From NCBI RefSeq assembly GCF_002043005.1, contig NZ_CP020333.1, forward strand, positions 1-64,000: a DNA stretch of 64,000 nucleotides, read 5' to 3'. The position numbers and the translations under genes were made by a program. Positions within the stretch are counted from its first letter, which is position 1. The number at the start of each line of letters is the position of its first letter. Below the pieces are notes generated by a model, which saw nothing but the letters and a program-made list of their open reading frames with translations, was not told where the DNA came from and did not search any database. Shown piece by piece: positions 27,001 through 36,142 of the stretch. The stretch is from Martelella mediterranea DSM 17316 (GTDB taxonomy: Bacteria > Pseudomonadota > Alphaproteobacteria > Rhizobiales > Rhizobiaceae).

Positions 27001-27075
27001 TGCCGGGCGGCGGCGCCAGTTCGGAATGAAACGCGGCGGCCTTCCGCAGCATATCCGTCAGCGGGTGGGGCAGGG

Positions 27076-27735
27076 TCAGCCGGCGTCCTGATCCTGTTTT
27101 TCGGCTGCCGGCTCGGGGCGATAGCCGCCCCCGATCTTCCACCGCGTGATCACGGCATCGACATAGGTGCCGATCATGAGTAGCAGGTCGATCCTGGCGT
27201 CGAGCATCCACTGGATTGCGAAACCGTCCAGAACGGCGATCAGCAGGTGGGCTTCGTAGGTCACCGTGTCGTCGTCCATCGCGGGAATTTCACCGTTGTC
27301 GATCGCGTGGCGCAGGTGGCGGGTAAACACCTCCATCGTCCGTTCGTAGCGTTCGACCACGAAGGGGTGCGCGGGATGGTCCGCGCGACTGGCCTCGATC
27401 GACAGCGTCAGATAGAGGTCGATAAAGCCGCGATGGGCGATGTTGTTTTCCGTGACGCTTCGCAAGCTGCGGAAGTAGGCGAGCCCCTGGTAACGCTTTT
27501 CGTCGGCGACCTGCGCGTCGTCCCAGTGGCGCAGCACCTCGACCAGCAGTTCTTCCTTGTTGTCGAAATGCCGCATGATCGCAGCCGGGGTGATGCCGGA
27601 GCGGATGGCGATTTCCTGCAGCGACCCCTTGGAGTAGCCGTACCGGCCGAACACCTCGACAGCTTGCTCGACAATTTTCGCGCGTCGTTTCAGGCCCGAT
27701 CGATAGGGGCCGCGGGCGCGTTTGACCTCTTGCAT
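27076..27735 (-). CDS. TetR/AcrR-family regulator
   Basis: Regulator of 219 residues. The N-terminal helix-turn-helix is clear (KIVEQAVEVFGRYGYSKGS, LQEIAIRSGITPAAIMRHF) at residues about 20-60; the C-terminal helical domain senses an unknown ligand. It is divergent from the eight-gene carbohydrate operon, with an ATGTAA/TTACAT inverted repeat in the 299-base gap, so it probably regulates that operon. The alternative, that it is unrelated and the operon lost its IclR regulator, is open. Confidence 0.88.
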   Translation of the reverse strand: MQEVKRARGPYRSGLKRRAKIVEQAVEVFGRYGYSKGSLQEIAIRSGITPAAIMRHFDNKEELLVEVLRHWDDAQVADEKRYQGLAYFRSLRSVTENNIAHRGFIDLYLTLSIEASRADHPAHPFVVERYERTMEVFTRHLRHAIDNGEIPAMDDDTVTYEAHLLIAVLDGFAIQWMLDARIDLLLMIGTYVDAVITRWKIGGGYRPEPAAEKQDQDAG

Positions 27736-27830
27736 TCCTTATTCTCCGACCTTCGGCAATGCGGTGGATGCCCAGATATGACTGCGTTCTGGAACCATAA
27801 TGCATCCCGGTGAAATTGCCACTTGCCAAA

Positions 27831-27860
27831 ATGTAAATGTTTATATACTTTTCATTACAT
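27831..27860. promoter_or_regulatory. Inverted repeat between TetR gene and sugar operon
   Basis: ATGTAAATG (from 27831) and CATTACAT (ending 27860) form an imperfect AT-rich inverted repeat spanning 30 bases and enclosing a -10-like TATATACT. It is a likely operator/promoter for the divergent genes. Confidence 0.45.
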
Positions 27861-28034
27861 CAGCTTCGGCGGGAGGTAAAGCGCTGTATTGCGCAACCGG
27901 GCTGAGGGAAAACGGAGACGGCGTCATCCCGCAAATTCGCGGAAAGGATCCGCTGCGCACGCACAGTTTGCGTCGCAGTTGGCTTTACTTTGCCGCGATG
28001 GCCGGAGATGCGCTGGAAGATCAGGGAGAGTGAA

Positions 28035-29330
28035 ATGTCTAATTCGCATAATGGTTGGTCGCGACGCGGCTTTCTGGGCCTCGCCGGTGCAACGGCCGCG
28101 GGCCTCGCAAGTGGCGCAAGCTTCGGCCTTCCGGCCCGCGCCGATGAGGCAGCGATCAAGTTCTGGGACATGCCTTGGGGCGGCACGACATACAATAATG
28201 CAATGAAGGATCTGGTTGAAGGCTATGCCGGTCCCGGTGGCCGCACGGCAACTTACCAGACCATCCAGTGGGCGAATTTCCAGCAGGTCTTCGCCTCTGC
28301 GCTCGCTTCCAACACCGGCCCGGCGGCTAGCACCGGCGGCGCCTTCCAGGCTTTCCAGTTCGCCAAGCAGGGCCAGGTACTCTATGCCGATGGCATCATC
28401 GACAAGCTGCGCGAGAGCGGCAAGATCAACGACTTCCTGCCCGGCACGTTGGAAGCTCTGAAGACCAAGGACGGCTATGTCGGCATTCCATGGAACCTTG
28501 ACGTGCGCCCGATCTGGGTCCGCACCTCGCTCCTGGAAAAAGCGGGCGTCGAGGCGCCGAAGGACTGGGCAAGCTGGCTTACCGCCGGGAAGGCATTGAA
28601 GAAGAACGGGGTCTACGCCTTTGCGACCGGCGCCGGGCCGAACAACAATTTCGGCTATCACGGCCTGGTGTCGCTGATGATCAACAATGCCGGCGGCCTG
28701 TTCAACGAGAACCAGGAGCCGGATGCGCTTTACGACCGCAATGTCGAAGCCATGGAATTCGTCCGTGAAATGGCCTCGGAAGGCCTGATCGATCCGGCCT
28801 CGGTCAGCTATTCCACCGACAATCTCGACACTATGTGGCGCACTGGCAAGGTTGCGATCGGCTATCACACGCCCGGCCTCGACAAGGTGCTCGGCGAGAC
28901 CGATGGCGATCTGGTGGTCATGAGCCCGCCGGAAGGCCCACATGGGGACAAGGGCACGGCCTATTACGTCAACAATATCATGATGTATGCCAACAACCCG
29001 TCGACGCCGGATACCGAGGAATTCCTCGTCTGGTACGTCAACAATCTCGCCCACGCTTGGACCGTCGGCAAGGCGCCGACGCTGCCGGCGCTGAAATCGA
29101 TCACCGAGACGGAAGAGTTCCGCTCGCGCAAGCAGGCGGTCAAGGTGATCGAGGAATGGCAGCCGGTGTGCAAGCCGATGGCGGCGCGCTCCACCGCTTC
29201 CTTCGCGGCGCTTGCCTCCATTGATGCCGGACAGGCGGTGACCCGTTTCACCCAGACCATGCTGGCCGGCAGAACTGATGCCAAGAAGGCGCTCGAGCGG
29301 CTTCAGTCCGACCTCGAAGACCTGATGTAA
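28035..29330 (+). CDS. ABC sugar importer, family 1 substrate-binding protein (Tat signal)
   Basis: Binding protein of 431 residues. The N terminus carries a twin-arginine signal (WSRRGFLGLAG) with a probable cleavage after ARA near residue 37. The body is a family 1 solute-binding fold (VGIPWNLDVRPIWVRTSLLEKAG, DTMWRTGKVAIGYH). The ATG at 28035 is preferred over upstream starts because of GGGAGAG and because the signal then begins normally. First gene of an eight-gene operon with two CUT1-type permeases and, six genes on, a MalK-like ATPase. Periplasmic capture of a mono- or oligosaccharide is expected. Confidence 0.9.
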   Translation: MSNSHNGWSRRGFLGLAGATAAGLASGASFGLPARADEAAIKFWDMPWGGTTYNNAMKDLVEGYAGPGGRTATYQTIQWANFQQVFASALASNTGPAASTGGAFQAFQFAKQGQVLYADGIIDKLRESGKINDFLPGTLEALKTKDGYVGIPWNLDVRPIWVRTSLLEKAGVEAPKDWASWLTAGKALKKNGVYAFATGAGPNNNFGYHGLVSLMINNAGGLFNENQEPDALYDRNVEAMEFVREMASEGLIDPASVSYSTDNLDTMWRTGKVAIGYHTPGLDKVLGETDGDLVVMSPPEGPHGDKGTAYYVNNIMMYANNPSTPDTEEFLVWYVNNLAHAWTVGKAPTLPALKSITETEEFRSRKQAVKVIEEWQPVCKPMAARSTASFAALASIDAGQAVTRFTQTMLAGRTDAKKALERLQSDLEDLM

Positions 29331-29351
29331 TCAGCCAAGGAATACCGACCG

Positions 29352-30296
29352 ATGTCAGTCCGGCCTAACACGCCGGCTGCGGTCCAGTCATTGCCCGGTC
29401 GCGGTGCCAGCCGCGACCACACCGACTGGAGTTCAAGCCGCGGCCTCCTCTTTCTCCTGCTCATAGCGCCCTCCGTGCTTCTGCTCGCTGCGCTGAATGC
29501 CTATCCGGTGTTTTACGCCGTGGTGCAGTCTGTGCGTGACGGTACGCTGATATCGGCCGGGGAGTTCGTCGGTCTTAGGAATTTCACCAAGGTTCTCGGA
29601 AGCGAGGATTTCTGGCATGCCGTCCGTTTCACCCTGATCTTCACCCTCTCCGGGGTTGCCGGAAGCTGGGTCGTCGGCATGGCGCTGGCGCTCGCGCTCA
29701 ACGCCCGGATTTATGGCGGCGGAACTGTCAAGGTCCTGCTGCTGCTGCCATGGGTGGTTCCGGTTGTGGTGTCGTCGATGGCCTGGAACTGGCTGGTCGC
29801 CACGCCGGATTCGCCGCTGCCGGTTTTCGCCCGTATGCTTGGGTTCGCCACGCCGCTGTTTCTGGCCAATCCGACGCTGGCCGCCATCACAGTCTGCGTC
29901 TTCAAGGTCTGGTGCAGCTTTCCATTCATGATGTTGATGATGAGCGCGGCGCTATCGGCGATCGACCGCAGCATCTACGAGGCCTCCGCGATTGATGGGG
30001 CGACAGGCATTCAGCAGCTCAGGCACATCACCCTGCCGCTGACCGCGCGGACCACCTATATCAGCTGGATTTTGATGACGATTTTCTGCGTAAACGATTT
30101 CCCGACGATCTATCTGCTGACCGCTGGCGGCCCGATCGATGCCACTACATCACTGATTGTGCTGGCCTACCGGACGGTTTTCCAGAATTTCCAGACCGGA
30201 CCAGGCGTGGCCATCGCCCTGATGATGACGACCGCCATGGTCCTGATTTCACTGGCGCTGTTCCGCCAGATCCGTAAAGCGGGAGGAAAGGCATGA
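29352..30296 (+). CDS. ABC sugar importer permease (MalF/UgpA-like)
   Basis: Inner-membrane permease of 314 residues with six predicted spans. The EAA loop is visible in YEASAIDGATGIQQLRHITLP near residue 210. It starts 21 bases after the binding protein and overlaps the second permease by four bases (ATGA). Confidence 0.92.
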   Translation: MSVRPNTPAAVQSLPGRGASRDHTDWSSSRGLLFLLLIAPSVLLLAALNAYPVFYAVVQSVRDGTLISAGEFVGLRNFTKVLGSEDFWHAVRFTLIFTLSGVAGSWVVGMALALALNARIYGGGTVKVLLLLPWVVPVVVSSMAWNWLVATPDSPLPVFARMLGFATPLFLANPTLAAITVCVFKVWCSFPFMMLMMSAALSAIDRSIYEASAIDGATGIQQLRHITLPLTARTTYISWILMTIFCVNDFPTIYLLTAGGPIDATTSLIVLAYRTVFQNFQTGPGVAIALMMTTAMVLISLALFRQIRKAGGKA

Positions 30297-31108
30297 GCCT
30301 CGCACTCGACAAGGGTAAGCTGATCCGCAGCGCCTTCGTTTATCTGTTCACTGCCATTGCCCTGCTGCCGATCGGCGCGACCGTGATGCTGTCGCTCAGG
30401 CCCCGTCCGGGCGGCGCCCCGGCGCTGATCAGTCTCGAGAATTTCGTCCATGTGTTCAGGGAGACGCTTGTGCTGCAATGGCTTGCCAACAGCCTCATGG
30501 TCTCGCTGTTCACTGTCGTTGCCGCGATCATCGTCGCGGCGCCCGCCGGCTATGTGATTTCGCGCGGCCGCCACAAGATCATCGCCGGCTACTCGCTGCT
30601 CCTGTTCGTGGTCCAGTCGCTGCCGGTGATCACCGCCGTCATTCCGCTGTTCATGCTGTTCGCAAGGCTCGGTCTCGCCGATCACCTCGGCGCGCTGGTG
30701 ATCATCTATGTCGCCGGGTCGCTGTCGGTCGCGACCTGGATGATGGCCGCCTATTTCGACTCCATCCCGGCAGCCCTCGAGGAAGCCTCCTGGATCGACG
30801 GCTGCTCGGTGTTCGGCGGCTTTATCCGGATCGTGCTGCGCAACTCGCTTCCGGGCGTCCTGTCGACGGCGATCTTCACCTTCCTCCTGTCGTGGAACGA
30901 CTATCTCGTCGCCATCGTGTTCCTGAAGAGCGATTCCATGTTCACGCTGCCGATCGGCCTGCAATCCTTCTTCCAGCAGACATCGACCGACTGGGGCGCG
31001 GTGATGGCCGTTTCGGTCATCACCATGTTGCCGCCCGTCATCCTGTTTTCCATTCTCAACCGATATTTCAGCGTCGGCGGGATCGGCGGCTCACTTGCGG
31101 GCCATTGA
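30293..31108 (+). CDS. ABC sugar importer permease (MalG/UgpE-like)
   Basis: Permease of 271 residues, six spans, with the EAA loop EEASWIDGCSVFGGFIRIVLR near residue 165. ATG 30293 overlaps the previous stop and is preceded by GGGAGGAAAG. It pairs with the upstream permease to form the channel. Confidence 0.92.
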   Translation: MSLALDKGKLIRSAFVYLFTAIALLPIGATVMLSLRPRPGGAPALISLENFVHVFRETLVLQWLANSLMVSLFTVVAAIIVAAPAGYVISRGRHKIIAGYSLLLFVVQSLPVITAVIPLFMLFARLGLADHLGALVIIYVAGSLSVATWMMAAYFDSIPAALEEASWIDGCSVFGGFIRIVLRNSLPGVLSTAIFTFLLSWNDYLVAIVFLKSDSMFTLPIGLQSFFQQTSTDWGAVMAVSVITMLPPVILFSILNRYFSVGGIGGSLAGH

Positions 31109-31131
31109 CCCGGATACCGAGGATCAAGATT

Positions 31132-32142
31132 TTGAAAAGCCTATTCATCACAGCGCCGGGCAAGATCGAGCTCGTGGCGCGCGAGACCCCTCGGCCGGGA
31201 CCGGACGACCTGTTGCTGGCGCCGCTCGCCATCGGCCTTTGCCGCACCGACGCCGAACTCGCGGACGGCAGCATGATCTACCTGCGCGACGGGCGTTCCA
31301 GCCTGCCGCTGACACCCGGCCATGAATGGGTCGCGCGCGTTGCCGGCAAGGGCAGCCACGTCGAGGGCTTCGCGATCGGCGACATGGTTGTCGGCGAATG
31401 CAGCATCGGCTGCGGAACCTGCGCCAAATGCCGCGCCGGCGACTATCACCAGTGCGAGACGCGCGCGGAAACCGGGATCATGAAACAGGAAGGCGCGATG
31501 ACCGGCTATTTCCGCTTTCCCGCAGCAAGCGCGCATAAATTGCCGGAGGACATCGCGATCGAGGATGCGGTGTTCGCCGAGCCCTCCGCCGTGGCGCTGC
31601 GCGCCGTGCTCCGGGCCCGTTTTCAGCAAGGCGACAGCATACTGGTCGTCGGCGCCGGCACGATCGGCTGGCTCGCCGCGGCGATCGCGATGGACAGCTA
31701 TGGCGTTTCCGTCGCGGTGCTGGAACCGGACATGGAGCGCATGCAACGCGTCGCCGCCATCGGCGCGCGGGTGCCGGAGCCGGACGAGCGCTTCGATGTC
31801 GTGATCGAGGCGAGCGGCAATAGCAACGGCCTCAAAAGCGCCTTGGAACGCCTCGCCAGCAACGGCCGGCTGGTGGCCGTAAGCCTCACCGGATGCGCCG
31901 CCCACGCCGTCGACATCGACCGCATCGTCGTCTCCGACCAGTCGCTGACGGGCTCGCTCGGCAGCCCCGGTGTGTGGTCGCACATGCTGGAACTGCTGGG
32001 TCGCGGCCGGATGCGACCGTCGGTGCTGATTACCGGCCGCTACCGCCTGTCGGAGGCGCGCGAGGCCTATGCCGCGCTCCTCGAAAACAGGCCGGGCACC
32101 GGAAAACTTCTGATCCTGCCGGACGACGAGGACCGGCTCTGA
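31132..32142 (+). CDS. Zinc-dependent medium-chain alcohol dehydrogenase
   Basis: MDR-family oxidoreductase of 336 residues. Catalytic zinc ligands are visible as Cys in IGLCRTDAEL and His-Glu in PGHEWVARV; the structural zinc site is CSIGCGTCAKC followed by the Cys of YHQC. The NAD(P)-binding motif VVGAGTIGWLAA lies near residue 170. No ATG is available; TTG 31132 with GAGGATC upstream is the best start. The reading frame is open further upstream but overlaps the permease gene. It likely oxidises a sugar alcohol or sugar taken up by the adjoining transporter. Confidence 0.88.
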   Translation: MKSLFITAPGKIELVARETPRPGPDDLLLAPLAIGLCRTDAELADGSMIYLRDGRSSLPLTPGHEWVARVAGKGSHVEGFAIGDMVVGECSIGCGTCAKCRAGDYHQCETRAETGIMKQEGAMTGYFRFPAASAHKLPEDIAIEDAVFAEPSAVALRAVLRARFQQGDSILVVGAGTIGWLAAAIAMDSYGVSVAVLEPDMERMQRVAAIGARVPEPDERFDVVIEASGNSNGLKSALERLASNGRLVAVSLTGCAAHAVDIDRIVVSDQSLTGSLGSPGVWSHMLELLGRGRMRPSVLITGRYRLSEAREAYAALLENRPGTGKLLILPDDEDRL

Positions 32143-32197
32143 GAAACCGCGGAAATCTCCGCATCTTGAATACCAATGGAATACGGGAAGAGCAAAA

Positions 32198-33250
32198 ATG
32201 GAAACAAGTGAGGTTTTCGGTTTCAACTATGACGGATCGTGGGGAAGCAGCGGACTTGAGGTCTGGAACCACCATGACCACGGCCTGATGAAGGTCGAAA
32301 TCGCGCGCGGCAAGCGCTATTTTCCGGAATGGAACACCGCGCGCTGGTGGCTGTCCAGCGAGAGCTATCAGCGCAATCCGGAACGGTTCATGGCCAATCT
32401 TGATGCCGGCCTCGGCCTGTTCGCCGATCAGGGCATCACCGTCATCCCGGTGCTGTTCAACCGCTGGCGCGATCCGGTCTGCGATTTCGGCGGCGTCGGG
32501 CTGGAGCACCTGATCCCGTGGGCCACCGCATGGAACCATGCCGACGACCTGTTCGAAAGCGCCGATCCGGGCGACCGCAAGCTGACCATCGTCGAGGAGG
32601 TTTTCACCACCTATCTCGAGGCCGTCATCGGTGCGCATAAGGACGATCCCCGGATCTACTGCTGGGACCTGTGCAACGAACCGCTGATGGGCGAATATGT
32701 CGATGACCCCGACAGTCCGCTGAGGGCCGCCGAGATCAAATGGCTGAAATGGTGCGCCGACAAGGTCCGTCTTCTGGGCGCAAACCAGCCGCTGACCATC
32801 GGCAATTATCCGGGCCTTTCCGCGGTCAAGGCGACCGAACCCTTCGTCGATATCCTGTCCTTCCACCCCTATTACGTCTGGAATGGCATTGCCGCCCAGC
32901 CGCAGGTGACCAGGAAGGAAGGTTTCATCAAGCTGATCGAGGACACCGTCGCCTTCGCGAAGGAAGCCGGCAAGGGTCTGATCGCCAGCGAGACCGTCTG
33001 GGGCGCGCGCGACGACGCCAAGCATGTCGAGGTGATGCGCTTCACGCTCAACGAGCTTTCCAAGCGCGGCGTCGGCTTCACCGTGCACGCGCTGCACCAC
33101 AGTCTGATCTCCGACCTGCACCGCGACGAATACGGACCGGTCGGGCTGCCGGAATGCCTGCATTTCATCGAGGCCGATGGTACGCTGCGCGCGGGCCACG
33201 AGGCCTTCAACGAGTACGCGCCGTCCGTGCTGCGGGCGAAAGCCAGTTGA
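32198..33250 (+). CDS. GH5-like cellulase-family glycoside hydrolase, cytoplasmic
   Basis: TIM-barrel hydrolase of 350 residues. The acid/base Glu sits in CWDLCNEP and the nucleophile Glu in LIASETVWG, the usual spacing for clan GH-A. There is no signal peptide, so it should act inside the cell on an imported glycoside. It lies between a dehydrogenase and a D-lactate dehydrogenase gene in the same operon. The substrate (beta-glucoside or mannoside type) cannot be stated. Confidence 0.8.
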   Translation: METSEVFGFNYDGSWGSSGLEVWNHHDHGLMKVEIARGKRYFPEWNTARWWLSSESYQRNPERFMANLDAGLGLFADQGITVIPVLFNRWRDPVCDFGGVGLEHLIPWATAWNHADDLFESADPGDRKLTIVEEVFTTYLEAVIGAHKDDPRIYCWDLCNEPLMGEYVDDPDSPLRAAEIKWLKWCADKVRLLGANQPLTIGNYPGLSAVKATEPFVDILSFHPYYVWNGIAAQPQVTRKEGFIKLIEDTVAFAKEAGKGLIASETVWGARDDAKHVEVMRFTLNELSKRGVGFTVHALHHSLISDLHRDEYGPVGLPECLHFIEADGTLRAGHEAFNEYAPSVLRAKAS

Positions 33251-33295
33251 GGCCGGCGGCATCCGTCAACCTGTCTGTCGAAAGGGCCTGAAACC

Positions 33296-34999
33296 TTGGA
33301 CGCGCTTGTCGAAGCTTTTCGCGAAATCGTCGGTCGGCGCCATGTGCTGACCGGCGCGCGCGCGACCCGGCGCTATCGCAAGGGCTATCGCTACGGCGAT
33401 GGCCCGGTGCTGGCAGTGGTGCGTCCGGGCCGGCCGGTCGAGCAGTGGCGGGTGCTGCAACGTTGCGCCGATGCCGGCGTCATCGTCATCAGCCAGGCCG
33501 CCAATACCGGGCTGACCGGCGGCTCCACGCCCGACGGCGACAGTTACGACCGCCCGGTGGTGATCATCAACACGCTGCGGATGAGGGACATTACGGTGAT
33601 CGCCGATGGTAGGCAGGTGGTTTGTCAGGCGGGCGCAACGCTGGAGCAGCTCGAACGTCGGCTGAAGCCGCTTGGCCGCGAGCCGCATTCGGTCATCGGC
33701 TCGTCCTGCATCGGCGCTTCGGTCGCCGGCGGCGTCTGCAACAATTCCGGCGGGTCGCTGGTGCGGCGTGGGCCGGCCTATACCGAATTGGCCCTGTTCG
33801 CGCAGATCGACGCGACCGGCCGGCTGGTGCTCGTCAACCATCTCGGCATCGAGCTTGGAACCGAGCCCGAGGAGATTCTCGGCAGGCTTGAGCGCGGCGA
33901 TTTAGGCACAATCCGCGCGGATCAAAACCGCGTCGCCTCGGACCGGGAATATCATACCCATGTCCGCGACGTCGACGACGACACCCCGGCGCGCTTCAAC
34001 GACGATCCGCGCCGGCACTACGAGGCTTCCGGCTCCGCCGGCCATCTCGCCGTTTTCGCGCTGAGGCTCGATACCTTCGCTGCCGACGACGGCCCGGTCA
34101 CATTCTATATCGGCACCAATGATCCCGCCGAACTCGAGAGTATCAGGCGCCATCTCTTGGCGCATTTCGACCATCTGCCGATCGCCGGGGAATATATCCA
34201 CGCCACCGCCTACGATCTCAGCCGCGACTACGGCAAGGACCTGTTCTGGTTCCTGAACCGCTTCGGCACGGGAAACATTCCAAAGGCCTTCGCCGCCAAG
34301 AGCTGGTTCGACGGGCTGACTGAGGCCATCGGCCTTGGCTCATTCGTCAGCGACCATATCCTGCAATGGTTCTCGCGCCGTCTGCCGCCGCACCTCCCGG
34401 AACGGATGAACCGCTTCCGCCGCGACTATGCCCACCATTTCGTCCTGAAGACGACGGCGGAGGGCGCGGCAGAAGCGCGCGCGTTTCTCGAAAGCCGGTT
34501 TCCATCTGAGACTGGAGCCTTCTTCGAATGCAGCGAGACCGAGGCGCATGCCGCGTTCCTTCACCGATTCGCGATCGGCGGGGCGGTGGTGCGCTACCGG
34601 GCGGTTCATGCCCGCACGGTGGAGGGTATCGTCGCGCTCGACATCGCCCTGCCGCGCAACACGCGCGACTGGTTCGAGACACTACCCGCCGAGATCGAGG
34701 CCGATCTCGAGGCCAAGATGTATTGCGGACACTTCCTGTGCCACGTCTTCCACCAGGAATATCTGGTCCGCCGCGGCGTCGATTGCGAGGCGATCAAGGC
34801 GCGGCTTCTCATCGAACTCGACCGGCGCGGCGCGCGCTATCCGGCGGAGCACAATTTCGGCCATTCCTATCGGGCCGGAGAGCAGACGCTCGATTTCTAC
34901 CGGTCCATAGACCCCACAAACAGTTTCAACCCCGGCATCGGGCACGCCACGAAGCGGGCCGGCTGGGAAGACCATGCATGTTGCGAAAACGGGAGGTAA
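33296..34999 (+). CDS. dld: Quinone-dependent D-lactate dehydrogenase
   Basis: FAD protein of 567 residues closely matching the Dld family throughout: RYRKGYRYGDG, SQAANTGLTGGSTPDGDSYDRPVV and PLGREPHSVIGSSCIGASVAGG, with a C-terminal membrane-binding domain rich in Phe and His. It oxidises D-lactate and passes electrons to quinones at the inner membrane. The start is TTG 33296 with AAAGGG upstream. Its presence inside a sugar-import operon is unusual and suggests a D-2-hydroxy acid is either imported or made in the pathway. Length matches the enterobacterial enzyme. Confidence 0.92.
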   Translation: MDALVEAFREIVGRRHVLTGARATRRYRKGYRYGDGPVLAVVRPGRPVEQWRVLQRCADAGVIVISQAANTGLTGGSTPDGDSYDRPVVIINTLRMRDITVIADGRQVVCQAGATLEQLERRLKPLGREPHSVIGSSCIGASVAGGVCNNSGGSLVRRGPAYTELALFAQIDATGRLVLVNHLGIELGTEPEEILGRLERGDLGTIRADQNRVASDREYHTHVRDVDDDTPARFNDDPRRHYEASGSAGHLAVFALRLDTFAADDGPVTFYIGTNDPAELESIRRHLLAHFDHLPIAGEYIHATAYDLSRDYGKDLFWFLNRFGTGNIPKAFAAKSWFDGLTEAIGLGSFVSDHILQWFSRRLPPHLPERMNRFRRDYAHHFVLKTTAEGAAEARAFLESRFPSETGAFFECSETEAHAAFLHRFAIGGAVVRYRAVHARTVEGIVALDIALPRNTRDWFETLPAEIEADLEAKMYCGHFLCHVFHQEYLVRRGVDCEAIKARLLIELDRRGARYPAEHNFGHSYRAGEQTLDFYRSIDPTNSFNPGIGHATKRAGWEDHACCENGR

Positions 35000-35002
35000 A
35001 TC

Positions 35003-36082
35003 ATGGGTGCAATGAGCGTGTGCAATGTGCGCAAGAACTATGGCGCCGTCGAAGTGCTGCACGGGGTGTCGCTCGATATCCACGACGGCGAGTTCGTGAT
35101 CCTGGTCGGCCCGTCGGGCTGTGGCAAGTCGACGCTGCTGCGCATGATCGCGGGGCTCGAGGCGATCACCTCCGGGGAAATCTCGATTGCCGGAAAGGTG
35201 GTCAACAGCCTGCCGCCCAAGGATCGCGACATCGCCATGGTGTTCCAGTCCTACGCCCTCTATCCGCATATGACGGTGAAGGAGAACATGGGGTTCTCGC
35301 TGAAACTCGCCCGCGTCGAAAAGACCGAACTGGACGCGCGGGTGGCGGCCGCGGCGGCGATGCTCAGCCTCGATCCCTATCTCGACCGCTATCCGCGCCA
35401 GCTTTCCGGCGGCCAGCGCCAGCGCGTCGCCATGGGTCGCGCGATCGTGCGTAATCCCCAAGTCTACCTGTTCGATGAGCCGCTTTCCAATCTAGATGCC
35501 AAATTGCGCGTGCAGATGCGCTCCGAGATCAAGCAGAACCATCAGCGGCTGAAGACAACGACCGTTTACGTTACCCACGACCAGATCGAGGCCATGACCA
35601 TGGCAGACCGGATCGTAGTGATGCATGACGGCATCATCGAACAGATGGGAACGCCGCTGGAACTCTACGACCGTCCGTCCAACCGCTTCGTCGCGAGCTT
35701 CATTGGCTCACCGTCGATGAACATGTTCGAGGGCGGGTTGAAGGGCGGCGAGTTCGTCGCCGCCGACGGCTCCCGGATCGCGCTCGGCGCCGCCGCCGCC
35801 GGTCTTGCAGATGGCGAGATCGTCCTTGGCGTCCGGCCCGAACATTTCAGCTTCGCCCCCGCCGGCATTTCCGTCGAGGTGCTGACGGTCGAGCCGACCG
35901 GCTCGGAAACGCAGGTGATGGCGGAATTTGCCGGAGCGCCGGTAACGGCCGCCTTCCGCGAGCGGGTCGAGGCCCGGCCCGGCGAGAGGCTCAATATCCT
36001 GCCCGACGCCGGAAAGCTGCATCTCTTCGATGCCAGGACCGGCCGGCGTGTCGAACCGGTCACCGCCTTGCAAGAGGCCTGA
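35003..36082 (+). CDS. ABC sugar importer ATPase (MalK/UgpC-like)
   Basis: ATPase of 359 residues with Walker A GPSGCGKST, signature LSGGQRQRVAMGRAI, Walker B VYLFDEPLSNLD and a C-terminal TOBE domain (residues about 270-350). Start ATG 35003, three bases after dld. It completes the CUT1 importer begun at 28035; its separation from the permeases by three enzyme genes is atypical but within one transcription unit. Confidence 0.93.
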   Translation: MGAMSVCNVRKNYGAVEVLHGVSLDIHDGEFVILVGPSGCGKSTLLRMIAGLEAITSGEISIAGKVVNSLPPKDRDIAMVFQSYALYPHMTVKENMGFSLKLARVEKTELDARVAAAAAMLSLDPYLDRYPRQLSGGQRQRVAMGRAIVRNPQVYLFDEPLSNLDAKLRVQMRSEIKQNHQRLKTTTVYVTHDQIEAMTMADRIVVMHDGIIEQMGTPLELYDRPSNRFVASFIGSPSMNMFEGGLKGGEFVAADGSRIALGAAAAGLADGEIVLGVRPEHFSFAPAGISVEVLTVEPTGSETQVMAEFAGAPVTAAFRERVEARPGERLNILPDAGKLHLFDARTGRRVEPVTALQEA

Positions 36083-36142
36083 TACCTTCGGCGACGAGCG
36101 TTAACCATTGCAAGCCCGGTAAGCGGAGGAGCTGACACTATC

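Noticed and set aside
27924..29054. 376-codon minus-strand frame over the sugar-binding protein
   Set aside because: Shadow; the plus-strand protein has a Tat signal and family motifs.
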